Source: Marinomonas sp. UCMA 3892 (lineage in GTDB: Bacteria > Pseudomonadota > Gammaproteobacteria > Pseudomonadales > Marinomonadaceae). From it: a DNA stretch of 64,000 nucleotides. Below are positions 1-10,643 of this stretch, piece by piece (within the stretch, counting starts at the first letter, position 1; each line of letters starts with the position of its first letter). The stretch spans positions 62,001 through 126,000 of the forward strand of contig NZ_PTXN01000007.1 of the NCBI RefSeq assembly GCF_012726345.1, read 5' to 3'. Under the pieces are notes generated by a model. That model ran no database searches. It was given only the letters and a program-made list of their open reading frames with translations, and had not been told where the DNA came from. A program made the position numbers and the translations under genes.

Positions 1-357
1 ATCACCCTCCGGTAGATAAAACTCAACATCGTCAATATAGCCAATCAAAGCACTTTTCACTTCAAAGTGAACATAACCTAGTGTACTACTAACTAGATGA
101 GCATTCCCTTTGCTTAAGATGAATGACTCAATAGACAACTGAGTCTTCATACGGTTACCTGTGTAAATTATAGGTTCTGCGTAATGCTCCACATCTTCCG
201 GAGATGCTTGAGTTGATACACAGTTCGGAGAAGAAGGACAAGACAGCAATTCGCCATCCGTTATTCCAAGTCCTTCAGGCAATTTATTACTTATATTGAC
301 GTATATAAAAAAGCCTACGAACAAGGCAACAATCAATGTAATTATCCAGCGAACCAT
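1..357 (-). CDS. DUF1499 family protein, C-terminus cut by window edge
   Basis: The gene starts at ATG 357 and runs off the left edge, so only about 119 residues are visible. The N-terminus (MVRWIITLIVALFVGFFIYV) is a single membrane segment or uncleaved signal. It is followed by the DUF1499 hallmark CPSSPNCVST and, further on, VHFEVKSALIGYIDDVEFYL. The molecular function of DUF1499 proteins is not established; they are small inner-membrane or periplasmic proteins. The gene is in the same direction as rluB, yciO and rnm. The family call is fairly sure, the function unknown. Confidence 0.75.
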   Translation of the reverse strand, partial: MVRWIITLIVALFVGFFIYVNISNKLPEGLGITDGELLSCPSSPNCVSTQASPEDVEHYAEPIIYTGNRMKTQLSIESFILSKGNAHLVSSTLGYVHFEVKSALIGYIDDVEFYLPEGD

Positions 358-386
358 GCTTCTACAACTCCTAGGCAATTTTCATC

Positions 387-1289
387 TTAACGAAACGATC
401 TTTTACCTGGTTTTTTAGGTTTAAACTCAGGTTTGTCATTGCTCTGCCAATCAAAACCCTTAGGTGGTGCACGGCGAGCTCCGCCTGCAGTTGCTTTGTT
501 TTTGTGGCGTTTTAATTCTAATTTTTCTTGCTGGGTTTTTGGTGTCAATTCCGATAATTTAAGATCAACCATGGCGCATAATGAGTTAACATCGGTTTCT
601 TCCATTTCCACCCAACGGCCAACTTTTGCTTTCGAAGGTAAGAAGACAGGGCCAAAGCGAACTCGTTTCAAACGGTTAACTTTTACACCTTGAGATTCCC
701 ATAGGCGACGAACTTCACGATTACGACCTTCCATCAAACAAACATAGAACCAGCGGTTAATACCTTCACCACCACCATCAACGATATCTGTAAATTTGGC
801 AATGCCATCATCTAAAATGACGCCTTTTTTCAACGCGGCTAAATTTTCATCAGTAACTTCCCCCATCACGCGGACAAGGTATTCACGATCTATCTCAGTA
901 GATGGGTGCATCAACCGATTGGCCAATTCACCATCAGTAGTGAAAAGTAACAAACCTGACGTATTGATATCCAAACGACCAACGGCAATCCAACGCTCTC
1001 CGCGCAGTTTTGGCAGTTTATCAAACACTGTAGGTCGACCCTCAGGGTCTTTACGAGTACACACTTCGCCTTCTGGTTTGTTATAAATAATAACACGGCG
1101 GTTTTCACCGGCTTCAGTAGCAATAATAGAGTAACCGTCTATTGTAATCGTATCTTTAACGCTAACGCGGTCACCCAATGTGGCAACTTCGCCATTAACT
1201 AATACACGACCTTCACGGATACGAGTTTCCATTTCACGACGTGAACCCTGACCCGCTCTTGCTAATACTTTTTGTAACTTCTCGTCCAT
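387..1289 (-). CDS. rluB: 23S rRNA pseudouridine(2605) synthase RluB
   Basis: This enzyme isomerises a uridine in 23S rRNA to pseudouridine. An N-terminal S4 RNA-binding domain (about residues 1-48) precedes the RsuA/RluB-type catalytic domain, with motif [12 protein letters not shown] and catalytic Asp at about residue 107. The tail is Lys/Arg-rich, as in RluB. I chose the ATG at 1289 because GAGGT lies just upstream and the protein then begins [13 protein letters not shown] as in homologues; a longer frame reaches 1322 without a ribosome site. RsuA and RluE/F share the fold, but the S4 domain plus basic tail favour RluB. Confidence 0.92.
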   Translation of the reverse strand: MDEKLQKVLARAGQGSRREMETRIREGRVLVNGEVATLGDRVSVKDTITIDGYSIIATEAGENRRVIIYNKPEGEVCTRKDPEGRPTVFDKLPKLRGERWIAVGRLDINTSGLLLFTTDGELANRLMHPSTEIDREYLVRVMGEVTDENLAALKKGVILDDGIAKFTDIVDGGGEGINRWFYVCLMEGRNREVRRLWESQGVKVNRLKRVRFGPVFLPSKAKVGRWVEMEETDVNSLCAMVDLKLSELTPKTQQEKLELKRHKNKATAGGARRAPPKGFDWQSNDKPEFKPKKPGKRSFR

Positions 1290-1404
1290 TACGAACCTCA
1301 TATAGGGAATGCTTCTCAGCAACCCAGTTTTAGTAATATTAATTAACCATTTTTCGCATTATAAGCCACACACCGTGGGCCTTGACAGCTGAATATTAAA
1401 GATT

Positions 1405-2037
1405 TCACATAAAGGGCGCAGGATCACCTGCACCGACACGAACCACCTCAATACTATCTGCATCCATTTTAACTACAGTTGTCGGCTGTAACCCACAAAA
1501 GCCTCCATCAATAACTAAATCTAGCGCATGTTCTAATGTATCGCGAATATCATATGGATCTGTCATTGGGTCCGTTTCTCCAGGTAAAATAAGAGAAGAA
1601 CTCATAATAGGCTCACCCAACTCTTCTAACAAAGCAGACACTATGTTGTTATTCGGAACACGAATGCCGATAGTCTTTCTCTTCGGGTGCAATAATCGTC
1701 TAGGCACTTCTGATGTAGCACTGAAAATAAAGGTGTAAGGGCCAGGCGTATTGTTTTTCAATAAACGATAAAGTCGATTATCAAATCTTGCATAAGTAGA
1801 TATTTCAGACAAATCTCGACACACCAAAGTGAAGTTGTGCTTATCATCCAAACGGCGAATGGCTCGAATTCGATCAAGCGCATCTTTATCACCCAAATGA
1901 CAACCAAGGGAATACCCGCAGTCGGTTGGATAAGCAATAACCCCACCATTACGAATCACTTCTGCCGCTTGCTTTACCAAACGCGCCTGAGGATTTTCTG
2001 GGTGTATCTGAAAAAATTGACTCAACCTATTCTCCAC
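1405..2037 (-). CDS. yciO: YciO, Sua5/YrdC-like threonylcarbamoyl-AMP synthase family protein
   Basis: A 210-aa Sua5/YciO/YrdC-fold protein. The Sua5/TsaC branch makes threonylcarbamoyl-AMP for tRNA t6A37; YciO itself is a paralogue with weak or uncertain activity in that role. Visible family motifs are GGVIAYPTDCGYSLGC near residue 33, KHNFTLVCRDLSE, and TIGIRVPNN at about 142. Its length matches YciO rather than the longer Sua5. Its neighbours are rluB and rnm, the usual yciO-yciV-rluB arrangement of gammaproteobacteria. Confidence 0.9.
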   Translation of the reverse strand: MENRLSQFFQIHPENPQARLVKQAAEVIRNGGVIAYPTDCGYSLGCHLGDKDALDRIRAIRRLDDKHNFTLVCRDLSEISTYARFDNRLYRLLKNNTPGPYTFIFSATSEVPRRLLHPKRKTIGIRVPNNNIVSALLEELGEPIMSSSLILPGETDPMTDPYDIRDTLEHALDLVIDGGFCGLQPTTVVKMDADSIEVVRVGAGDPAPFM

Positions 2038-2097
2038 TAAAAAATATCACAATTATGATTAACGACTTATTTCAGGAAATATTAACAATAAACTCAG

Positions 2098-2949
2098 TTA
2101 TTTCCATGTTTTCCACACTAAATCCACTTCACTTTCATGAATTTGTGTAAATTTACCAACCTGCATCCATGGACCAAACGGCCCATGATAATCACTTCCT
2201 ACAGAAGCTTTTAAATCAAACTCTCTAGATAAACGCTCAAGCAAACGAACACTATCAGGGCGTTCATTACCTGAAACTACTTCTATTCCTGTCCCCCCCC
2301 ATTTTTTGAAATCGCCTAATAGGCGCTTTAATTTAGTCACAGTTAAAGGGTAACGCTTAGGATGAGCTAGAATTAATTCAATATTTTGGCCAGCAAGAGC
2401 TGTTAAAACATCCTCAAGTTCTGGCCAAACATCACGTAGCTGACCTAGTTTTTTATTACCTAGATAGCGATCAAACGCCTTATTAGCATCTTTTACAAAG
2501 CCTTTCTCTACCAGTAAAGTCGCAAAATGTGGTCGACCAAGTTGACTCTCGCCAGCTAGGGCAACAGCTTCATCAAACAAGTCAGGTAAACCTTGCTTCA
2601 CCAATAGATCGGCTATACGTCGCGCTCGATCCAGACGTATAGCCTGATTTTCATTCACAATAGACTGCAAAGCAGCATTATCTAATGAGAAGTTCAGCGC
2701 CACCATATGTAAAGGCACCCCTTCCCATTGCGTCGACAGTTCAACACCATGAATAAAGCTAAGTCCATGCTCTACAGCTCGCTGACTGGCTTCAACAATA
2801 CCATCAAGCGTATCATGGTCAGTGAGCGCAAACAGAGAAACCCCCTGCTCTACTGCAAGATCCACAAGCTCGGTTGGCGAAAAACGACCATCCGAACGTG
2901 TAGAGTGAGTATGTAAATCGACTTTTCGATAACTTGCTGCTTCAGGCAT
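2098..2949 (-). CDS. rnm: PHP-domain ribonuclease AM / 3',5'-nucleotide phosphatase
   Basis: This is a homologue of E. coli YciV (RNase AM, formerly TrpH). RNase AM is a metal-dependent 5'-to-3' exoribonuclease that matures the 5' ends of rRNAs and hydrolyses 3',5'-nucleoside bisphosphates. The PHP signature is clear: VDLHTHSTRSDG at the N-terminus, LTDHDTLDG, HGVELST, LAHPKRYP and SDYHGP near the C-terminus supply the metal ligands. The 283-aa length is typical. A run of eight C (2293-2300), coding for Gly-Gly, is a possible slippage site. It diverges from yciB. Confidence 0.88.
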   Translation of the reverse strand: MPEAASYRKVDLHTHSTRSDGRFSPTELVDLAVEQGVSLFALTDHDTLDGIVEASQRAVEHGLSFIHGVELSTQWEGVPLHMVALNFSLDNAALQSIVNENQAIRLDRARRIADLLVKQGLPDLFDEAVALAGESQLGRPHFATLLVEKGFVKDANKAFDRYLGNKKLGQLRDVWPELEDVLTALAGQNIELILAHPKRYPLTVTKLKRLLGDFKKWGGTGIEVVSGNERPDSVRLLERLSREFDLKASVGSDYHGPFGPWMQVGKFTQIHESEVDLVWKTWK

Positions 2950-3032
2950 AGATTGGCTGTTCTTTAATAGGAATGGTGGTTATCATAAGACCAGCATACA
3001 TGCATTTTAGTATACATTCACTGGGTTTTTAT

Positions 3033-3569
3033 ATGAAAATACTGTTCGACTTTCTTCCTATTGTTATCTTTTTTGTCGTTTATAAAATGACAGGAAATAT
3101 TATTATTGCTACCGCCACTTTGATCCCCGCGACTATTATTCAGGTCGGTTTTACTTGGTTCAAAAATAGAACCATAGAAAAAATGCACTTAGTTTCTCTA
3201 GCACTAGTTGTGTTACTAGGTGGTGCTACCGTTCTATTAGGTGACGGTGATTTTATCAAATGGAAACCAACGATCGTAAATGGTTTGTTTGCCATTGCAT
3301 TTTTAGGCAGCCAATTCATCGGCGATAAAAATATCATTCAACGAATGATGGGCGATAAATTAGATCTACCGTTCAAAGTATGGCGTACGTTAAATCTTGC
3401 TTGGGTTGGTTTTTTTATTGTCTCTGGTGTCACTAATTTATACGTTGCGTTTTCGTATAGTGAAGAAATATGGGTAGATTTTAAACTGTTCGGTTTATTA
3501 GGAATGACTATTGTATTTATCATATTACAAGGCATTTACTTATCATCACACTTACAAAATAAGGAATAA
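3033..3569 (+). CDS. yciB: Inner-membrane septation protein A (YciB)
   Basis: A polytopic inner-membrane protein of the YciB/IspZ family, linked to cell-envelope and septum functions in enterics. The sequence [18 protein letters not shown] is the typical N-terminus and is followed by several hydrophobic helices. From ATG 3033 the length is 178 aa, very close to E. coli YciB (179). A frame extending upstream to 2973 adds 20 residues unlike the family, so I reject it. The yciI-type gene follows 2 bp after the stop, suggesting one transcript. Confidence 0.88.
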   Translation: MKILFDFLPIVIFFVVYKMTGNIIIATATLIPATIIQVGFTWFKNRTIEKMHLVSLALVVLLGGATVLLGDGDFIKWKPTIVNGLFAIAFLGSQFIGDKNIIQRMMGDKLDLPFKVWRTLNLAWVGFFIVSGVTNLYVAFSYSEEIWVDFKLFGLLGMTIVFIILQGIYLSSHLQNKE

Positions 3570-3571
3570 CA

Positions 3572-3877
3572 ATGCTTTACTCTATTATTGGTGAAGATGT
3601 AGCAAACAGTCTGGGTGCTCGTCAGCAAGCTCGTCCTGCTCACTTGGCTCGCTTAGAAGCACTACAAAATGAGGGACGTTTAGTATTAGCAGGCCCAAAC
3701 CCAGCCATTGATTCAGATAATCCAGGCGACGCGGGGTTTAGCGGCAGTGTTGTTATTGCTGAATTTGCTAGCCTTGAGGCCGCAAAAGCGTGGGCTGATG
3801 CAGATCCTTATGTGGACGCGGGCGTTTATGAAAACGTAACGGTTAAACCTTTTAAGCAAGTTTTTCCGAACGCCTAG
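3572..3877 (+). CDS. yciI: YciI family protein
   Basis: A 101-aa YCII-domain protein, [10 protein letters not shown]...[21 protein letters not shown], with a ferredoxin-like fold and the conserved His of the R.aHl.rl segment. YciI proteins resemble muconolactone isomerase, but their physiological substrate is unknown. The C-terminal [18 protein letters not shown] is the usual YciI ending. It is immediately downstream of yciB, the classical yciB-yciI pair, and probably translationally coupled. Confidence 0.9.
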   Translation: MLYSIIGEDVANSLGARQQARPAHLARLEALQNEGRLVLAGPNPAIDSDNPGDAGFSGSVVIAEFASLEAAKAWADADPYVDAGVYENVTVKPFKQVFPNA

Positions 3878-3926
3878 GAGCCCCCCCTAAACATAAAAGA
3901 TAAAGGGAAAGGACAAAACAGCTCTT

Positions 3927-3953
3927 AGCCCTCCCCCTGCTAAGGGAGAGGCT
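3927..3953. repeat. GC-rich imperfect hairpin, REP-like
   Basis: Between the converging yciI and Rdx genes lies an imperfect inverted repeat: AGCCCTCCCC at 3927-3936 faces GGGAGAGGCT at 3944-3953, with one bulge. It is GC-rich against an AT-rich surround. It could be a dispersed REP element or the shared terminator of the two genes, since a T-run follows on the plus strand at 3962-3970. Confidence 0.5.
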
Positions 3954-3962
3954 GGGAGCGGG

Positions 3963-4244
3963 TTATTTTTTAATATCCGAATGCCCAAGATCTCGCTCCG
4001 GATCTATCACATCTCTCATGCGCTGTTTTAGCACTTTTGCCTCAGGAAAACCGTCTTCTTTTTTCCGACACCAAATCTCCTGACCATTCACACGAACTTT
4101 AAAAATTCCGCCTTGTGTTGGTATCAAAGTAACACTTTTTATATCATCATCAAATGTCGTTAATAGCTCTTGAGACAACCAAGCCGCACGCAACATCCAA
4201 CGACATAAGGTACAATATTCAATTTCTACGGCAGCAGTTCGCAT
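3963..4244 (-). CDS. SelW/Rdx family thioredoxin-like protein
   Basis: A 93-aa protein of the Rdx family (SelT/SelW/SelH-like fold). It has the N-terminal redox motif EYCTLCRWMLRAAWLSQEL (CxxC, both Cys rather than selenocysteine) and the family pattern PTQGGIFKVRVNGQEIW. Rdx proteins are presumed thiol-redox proteins; the partner is unknown. I chose ATG 4244 because GGAGAG sits 8 bases upstream. A longer frame to 4295 lacks such support. Confidence 0.85.
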   Translation of the reverse strand: MRTAAVEIEYCTLCRWMLRAAWLSQELLTTFDDDIKSVTLIPTQGGIFKVRVNGQEIWCRKKEDGFPEAKVLKQRMRDVIDPERDLGHSDIKK

Positions 4245-4276
4245 TTGCTTTCTCTCCGGTAAATTAACAAGACGTC

Positions 4277-4305
4277 TTGGAACGCCACTACACAACTAAT
4301 ACTAT
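4277..4305 (+). promoter_or_regulatory. Candidate sigma-70 promoter for ppiA-mnmC
   Basis: TTGGAA (4277-4282) and TACTAT (4300-4305) are spaced by 17 bp, about 30 bp before the ppiA start codon. Each hexamer matches the consensus at four of six positions. The element overlaps the 5' end region of the divergent Rdx gene. The call rests on sequence pattern only. Confidence 0.35.
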
Positions 4306-4335
4306 TGTCCATACATTCAATAAGGAAGTAGCACT

Positions 4336-4887
4336 ATGCGTAAATCTCTTATCGCCAGTTTGGCTCTGCTCGCTCTTTGTTCACAAACACATGCGACAGA
4401 AGTCGATATTTTAACCAACCAAGGTACAATCCGAGTCGATCTAAATGATGAAGCTGCACCGAAATCTGTCGCTAACTTTCTTCGTTACGCAGACGAAGGC
4501 TTCTATAATGGCACTATTTTCCACCGAGTAATACGTGGTTTCATGGTACAAGGCGGTGGTTTTACCAAAGACTTAGAGCGCAAGACAACCCATAAAGCCG
4601 TTGCCTATGAAGGGGATAATGGACTAGCTAATAACCGTGGCACTCTTGCTATGGCGCGGACTCAAGACCCAAACAGTGCTACATCACAATTCTTTATCAA
4701 CCAAGTCGATAACGCCTTTTTGAATCATGGCGCTCGCGGTGCAGCAGGTTATACCGTTTTTGGTGAGGTTGTCTCTGGCATGGATATCGTAGACGCTATT
4801 TCTGCCGTACCAACGTCAACAGTTGGTCCTTACCAAAACGTTCCAACCGAACCTGTTATTATCGAGAGCATCACGCGTGTTAACTAG
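4336..4887 (+). CDS. ppiA: Periplasmic peptidyl-prolyl cis-trans isomerase (cyclophilin)
   Basis: A 183-aa cyclophilin. A cleavable signal peptide is visible (MRKSLIASLALLALCSQTHA), so the enzyme is probably periplasmic and catalyses proline isomerisation during folding. Catalytic-core motifs are FHRVIRGFMVQGG near residue 63 and SQFFINQVDNAFLN near 116. The gene is preceded by AAGGAAGTAG. Its 3' end overlaps the start of mnmC by 11 bp, so the two are likely co-transcribed. Confidence 0.92.
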   Translation: MRKSLIASLALLALCSQTHATEVDILTNQGTIRVDLNDEAAPKSVANFLRYADEGFYNGTIFHRVIRGFMVQGGGFTKDLERKTTHKAVAYEGDNGLANNRGTLAMARTQDPNSATSQFFINQVDNAFLNHGARGAAGYTVFGEVVSGMDIVDAISAVPTSTVGPYQNVPTEPVIIESITRVN

Positions 4888-6901
4888 TTACCAATTAGAA
4901 TCTCCTGCATTAAGTTGGGGTGAAGATGGCGCACCTCACTCCAACCAGTTTGACGACGTCTATTTTGACAAAGAGTCAGGGCTTGAAGAAACACGTCACG
5001 TTTTTTTAAAAAATAACCAACTAAGTGGACGTTGGGCATCACTACAAAAAAACGCCTTTGTGATTGCTGAAACTGGCTTTGGCACCGGACTCAATTTTTT
5101 ATGTGCTTGGCAGGCTTTTTTAACCGAAGCCGCCAGCGATAAACAATTGCACTTCATCTCGGTCGAAAAATACCCTATGACCAAGAGCATGTTGACCGAT
5201 GCCTTAAAAATGTGGCCATCTATAAGCCATTTCAGTCAGCAACTAATTGATGCTTACCCTGAAGTTTGCCACGGGTTGCACCGCATTGAGTTAGAGCAAG
5301 GTCGAATCCAATTAACACTTTGGTTTGGTGAAGCAGAAGATGGCTTCGCTGCGTTAGATGCCGACGTTGATGCTTGGTTTTTAGATGGCTTTGCTCCCAG
5401 CAAAAACCCAGAAATGTGGTCAGATAATCTGTTTAAGCATATCCACCGCCTTAGCCATCAAGGCACAACCTTCTCTACCTTCACAGCTGCTGGCATTGTG
5501 CGTAGAGGCTTAAAAAACGTTGGCTTTGATGTTCGTAAAGTAAAAGGTTTTGGTCAAAAAAGAGAAATGACGGTTGGTGAACTAAATAGTTCAACTGCAC
5601 CGCTATCTGCACGAATGTCCCAAGGTCAAGCTTGGTTTAACCTTCGTCAAGATAAGACATCGGAAATTACCAAAGTATTGGTCGTCGGTGCAGGATTAGC
5701 GGGTGCCAATACAGCTTACGCCCTCGCTAAACAAGGCATAAAAGTAGAAGTATGGGAACAAGGTAATTGTATTGCTGGCGGTGCGTCAGGTAATCCGCAA
5801 GGCATGCTTTACCCTAAGCTAGCCTCTCAAGATACTCCAGTGAATCGTTTTTATTTATCTGCTTATTTACACGCAACTCGCTTATATTCCAGCTTAGATA
5901 GACACAAACAATTCTGGGATGCCTGCGGATTAATACAAATTCCGAAAAACGATAAAGAAGCCGTACGCTTTCAAAAACTACTGGATGAAAAGCTCTATCC
6001 AGAAGCTATCCTGCAAGCATCTAAAGACAGAGAAGGCTGTTTGTTCTTGCCGCTTTCTGGGTGGGTTGTATTGACACAGCTTTGCGAAACACTTTTATCT
6101 CACGAAAACATTCACGTATGTTTAAACACCAAGCTTGAAAGCCTGTCTCCTATCGAATTAGATGATAAAACCTTTGGCTGGCAAGCACGCTCCAAGTATC
6201 AGCAAGCTCCACTTAACGACCAACAAGCATGCTTTTCGCATGTTGTGTTATGCACAGCAAATGATACAAAAGCTTTAGGAGTAACACCTAAAACACCAGA
6301 CTACCCGATTCGTGGACAAGTTTCGTTCATGGATATTGAAAAAGCCAAAGCCGCTTGCCAAACTATCGGTGAGTCTGCCGATAAAATAGACTTCGATAAA
6401 ATTCTATGTGAGTTTGGTTATGTCTCGCCCTCCATTAATGGATTGTTGCATTTTGGCTCTACCTACGATCTAAAAGACCTAGATGATCGAGTAAGAGAAG
6501 AGGGACATAAACGTAATTTGGCCATTTTAGAAAGCCTGCTTTTATTGCCAAAAGAGACATTTAACAGTGAGGATTGCGGTGGACGGGTGTCGTTCAGATG
6601 CGCTGTGCCAGATTACACGCCAATTGTTGGACCAGTTCAATCAGAAGACGTTTATCAGCAAGCCTACTTAACTTTAACTAAGAATGCGAAGTGGCAAAGT
6701 AATGAAATTGCAGAGCCTATAAAACAGCTCTACATCAATATCGGGCACGGTTCGAGAGGGCTTATTTCTACGCCATTAAGTGGAAGTTATATTGCCAGCT
6801 TGATCACTGGCACTCCTTCTCCTTTAGAGCAACAAGTAAGCCATAAACTGCACCCAAGCCGCTTTATCATTCGCGACCTAAAACGCAGCCAAATCCTTTA
6901 A
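4877..6901 (+). CDS. mnmC: Bifunctional tRNA mnm5s2U biosynthesis protein MnmC
   Basis: MnmC carries out the last two steps of mnm5s2U synthesis at the tRNA wobble position. The N-terminal half is a SAM-dependent methyltransferase (IAETGFGTGLNFLCAW; DAWFLDGFAPSKNPEMW). The C-terminal half is an FAD oxidase with a GxGxxG dinucleotide site (VLVVGAGLAGANTAYALAKQ) and GGASGNPQGMLYPKL. The frame is open back to an ATG at 4823 inside ppiA. I prefer GTG 4877, preceded by GAGAG and giving VLTSYQLESPALSW as in homologues (674 aa). It is full length. Confidence 0.92.
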   Translation: MLTSYQLESPALSWGEDGAPHSNQFDDVYFDKESGLEETRHVFLKNNQLSGRWASLQKNAFVIAETGFGTGLNFLCAWQAFLTEAASDKQLHFISVEKYPMTKSMLTDALKMWPSISHFSQQLIDAYPEVCHGLHRIELEQGRIQLTLWFGEAEDGFAALDADVDAWFLDGFAPSKNPEMWSDNLFKHIHRLSHQGTTFSTFTAAGIVRRGLKNVGFDVRKVKGFGQKREMTVGELNSSTAPLSARMSQGQAWFNLRQDKTSEITKVLVVGAGLAGANTAYALAKQGIKVEVWEQGNCIAGGASGNPQGMLYPKLASQDTPVNRFYLSAYLHATRLYSSLDRHKQFWDACGLIQIPKNDKEAVRFQKLLDEKLYPEAILQASKDREGCLFLPLSGWVVLTQLCETLLSHENIHVCLNTKLESLSPIELDDKTFGWQARSKYQQAPLNDQQACFSHVVLCTANDTKALGVTPKTPDYPIRGQVSFMDIEKAKAACQTIGESADKIDFDKILCEFGYVSPSINGLLHFGSTYDLKDLDDRVREEGHKRNLAILESLLLLPKETFNSEDCGGRVSFRCAVPDYTPIVGPVQSEDVYQQAYLTLTKNAKWQSNEIAEPIKQLYINIGHGSRGLISTPLSGSYIASLITGTPSPLEQQVSHKLHPSRFIIRDLKRSQIL

Positions 6902-6936
6902 GGCATCACAAGAACTTAAAACCTTTGTTCTTTAAC

Positions 6937-6977
6937 TCACTGCATTGAGTAAATTATGAAAAAACCCAATGCAGTGA
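6937..6977. terminator. Inverted repeat between converging genes, possible terminator
   Basis: TCACTGCATTG (6937-6947) and CAATGCAGTGA (6967-6977) form a perfect 11-bp inverted repeat around a 19-nt AT-rich loop. It lies between the ends of mnmC (plus) and the 109-aa gene (minus). The loop is long for an intrinsic terminator and there is no clear T-run, so a protein-binding or mRNA-end role is also possible. Confidence 0.45.
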
Positions 6978-6996
6978 TATTCACGCCATCATACTC

Positions 6997-7326
6997 TTAT
7001 GATTCAAACAACTCACAAGCACTTGGAATAAGATCAACAAATCGGCTAGAGGTTTGAGGACGGAATACATAATGATTAAGTTCTGGCAACAAAGCCCTTA
7101 GCTTATCGCTCAATTGCAACAAGCTTGGATTAATTGGCTCATAAGGATAAACGTGATCCTGTAGGCTCAATTTATGCAATTCATCAAGTTCATCTTGCAA
7201 TATGCCTTTCATCGCAAAAAAGCGATCTTTCTGATTAATATCGTTGGTTTCCCAATAAGCATCGGAAAACGCAGAATTTAATTCATAAAAGATATGCAAT
7301 GCATCAGCAACATTTTTTTTAGACAT
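6997..7326 (-). CDS. Unrecognised 109-aa protein
   Basis: I do not recognise this protein. It is soluble (no signal or membrane segment), acidic and Leu-rich, with likely helical content: ADALHIFYELNSAFSDAYWE, then DELDELHKLSLQDHVYPYEP. ATG 7326 is chosen because GGAG lies 6 bases upstream; the frame is open to 7350. It is transcribed divergently from cysE. The good ribosome site and codon use like its neighbours argue that it is real. Confidence 0.65.
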   Translation of the reverse strand: MSKKNVADALHIFYELNSAFSDAYWETNDINQKDRFFAMKGILQDELDELHKLSLQDHVYPYEPINPSLLQLSDKLRALLPELNHYVFRPQTSSRFVDLIPSACELFES

Positions 7327-7431
7327 GTTATCTCCATCTTTATTGAGCAATCTTCATATTGCCACTTGTATTGTTTAACCCTAACCTTATAACCTACATT
7401 CTAAACGTGAATCGATATAGGTGAATACCCC

Positions 7432-8262
7432 TTGAGTACAACAATGCATCATGCCGTGACTTCTGACAATCTATGGCCATCTTTACAAGCGGAAGCAAAA
7501 AAGCTTGCACAAGATGAGCCCATTTTAGCCAGCTATTTCAATACCACTATCTTACGCCATGAATCATTGTGTTCTGCTTTAAGTTTTTTACTCGCCAGTA
7601 AGCTAGACAGCATATCAATTCCCGCTATGGTATTACGAGAAGTATTCGAAGAAGCCATGGCAGATACTCACTCTGGCATTGTCAGATGCATCGAGCAAGA
7701 TATTTTAGCAATAAAAGAAAGGGATGCTGCTTGCGATACATTTACTACGCCACTGCTGTTTTTTAAAGGCTTCCATGCCTTACAAACGTATCGCGTGGCA
7801 AATTGGCTCTGGAAAAATAATCGCAAGAGCTTAGCCCTATATTTACAAGGACAAATGTCGATGGTATTTAGTGTCGACATCCATCCAGCAGCAACAATAG
7901 GCTGTGGAGTCATGCTAGACCACGCCACAGGCCTTGTGGTTGGTGAAACCTGTGTTATTGAAGACAACGTATCTATTTTGCAATCAGTCACTCTAGGCGG
8001 CACAGGTAAAGAGCACGGCGATCGTCATCCTAAAATACGTTCAGGTGTCTTGATTGGCGCCGGTGCTAAAATTCTTGGCAATATTGAAATCGGCGAGGGT
8101 GCGAAAATTGGTGCGGGTAGCGTAGTATTAGAACCCGTTGAACACCACACCACTGTCGCAGGCGTTCCTGCCAAAGTGGTAGGTCGTAATCTGGGTGAAG
8201 AGCCATCCAGAGCAATGGATCATAATATCAATCATTGTGTTCAGGATTGTGACGAGGCGTAA
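7432..8262 (+). CDS. cysE: Serine O-acetyltransferase CysE
   Basis: Transfers acetyl from acetyl-CoA to L-serine, the first committed step of cysteine synthesis. The N-terminal helical SATase domain (LREVFEEAMADTHSGIVRC) is followed by left-handed beta-helix hexapeptide repeats (HPAATIGCGVMLDHATGLVVGE; IGAGAKILGNIEIGEGAKIG). The catalytic His lies in the MLDHATG segment. The TTG start at 7432 is supported by AGGTGA 7 bases upstream; an ATG four codons later is the alternative. At 276 aa it is of CysE length. Confidence 0.93.
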   Translation: MSTTMHHAVTSDNLWPSLQAEAKKLAQDEPILASYFNTTILRHESLCSALSFLLASKLDSISIPAMVLREVFEEAMADTHSGIVRCIEQDILAIKERDAACDTFTTPLLFFKGFHALQTYRVANWLWKNNRKSLALYLQGQMSMVFSVDIHPAATIGCGVMLDHATGLVVGETCVIEDNVSILQSVTLGGTGKEHGDRHPKIRSGVLIGAGAKILGNIEIGEGAKIGAGSVVLEPVEHHTTVAGVPAKVVGRNLGEEPSRAMDHNINHCVQDCDEA

Positions 8263-8272
8263 TTAAATCAAT

Positions 8273-8306
8273 AGTAACTACGATCTTAATAAAGATCGTA
8301 GTTACT
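8273..8306. terminator. Perfect 15-bp hairpin, bidirectional terminator of cysE and yheU
   Basis: AGTAACTACGATCTT (8273-8287), loop AATA, and its exact complement (8292-8306). The plus-strand stem is followed by TTAAAT and the minus-strand stem by ATTGATTT. It lies just after the cysE stop and covers the last codons and stop of yheU, so both converging genes can share it. Confidence 0.8.
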
Positions 8307-8522
8307 TAAATCACTTTTCGGAATCATTTTAATGGTTTCGCTTTCTGTATCGAACAAAAGCACCGCTTCCCCACGTTGCAGCGCTCTTAATGCTTGCTCA
8401 CGCTTTTGCGCTGCAGACAAATCGTAATCGCCATAATCCGTACCATCACGGGATACTATATCATCCAAAATGGTTTCTAACGTGTCTGGTGTTAATGAAT
8501 CATAAGGTATTAAAGTATCCAA
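8286..8522 (-). CDS. yheU: YheU family (UPF0270) protein
   Basis: A 78-aa UPF0270 protein of unknown function. LIPYDSLTPDTLETILDDIV, then VSRDGTDYG and the C-terminal GEAVLLFDTESETIKMIPKS match the family along its whole length. It starts with TTG immediately after the ligA stop codon, and GGAG in the ligA end serves as ribosome site, so translation is probably coupled to ligA. Its terminal codons lie inside the shared terminator hairpin. Confidence 0.88.
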   Translation of the reverse strand: MDTLIPYDSLTPDTLETILDDIVSRDGTDYGDYDLSAAQKREQALRALQRGEAVLLFDTESETIKMIPKSDLSNYDLY

Positions 8523-10562
<2,040 letters not shown>

Positions 10563-10615
10563 TTAATAAACTCGAAATTTTCTGCAGGCTTGTATTAAAA
10601 ATAAACATCAAAACA

Positions 10616-10639
10616 ATCAAGGCCCCTTAGGGCCTTGAT
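10616..10639 (-). terminator. Intrinsic terminator of zipA
   Basis: A GC-rich stem ATCAAGGCCC (10616-10625), loop CTTA, GGGCCTTGAT (10630-10639). It lies five bases past the zipA stop on the minus strand and is followed in that direction by TGTTTTGATG. It separates zipA from ligA. Confidence 0.7.
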
Positions 10640-10643
10640 ATTA

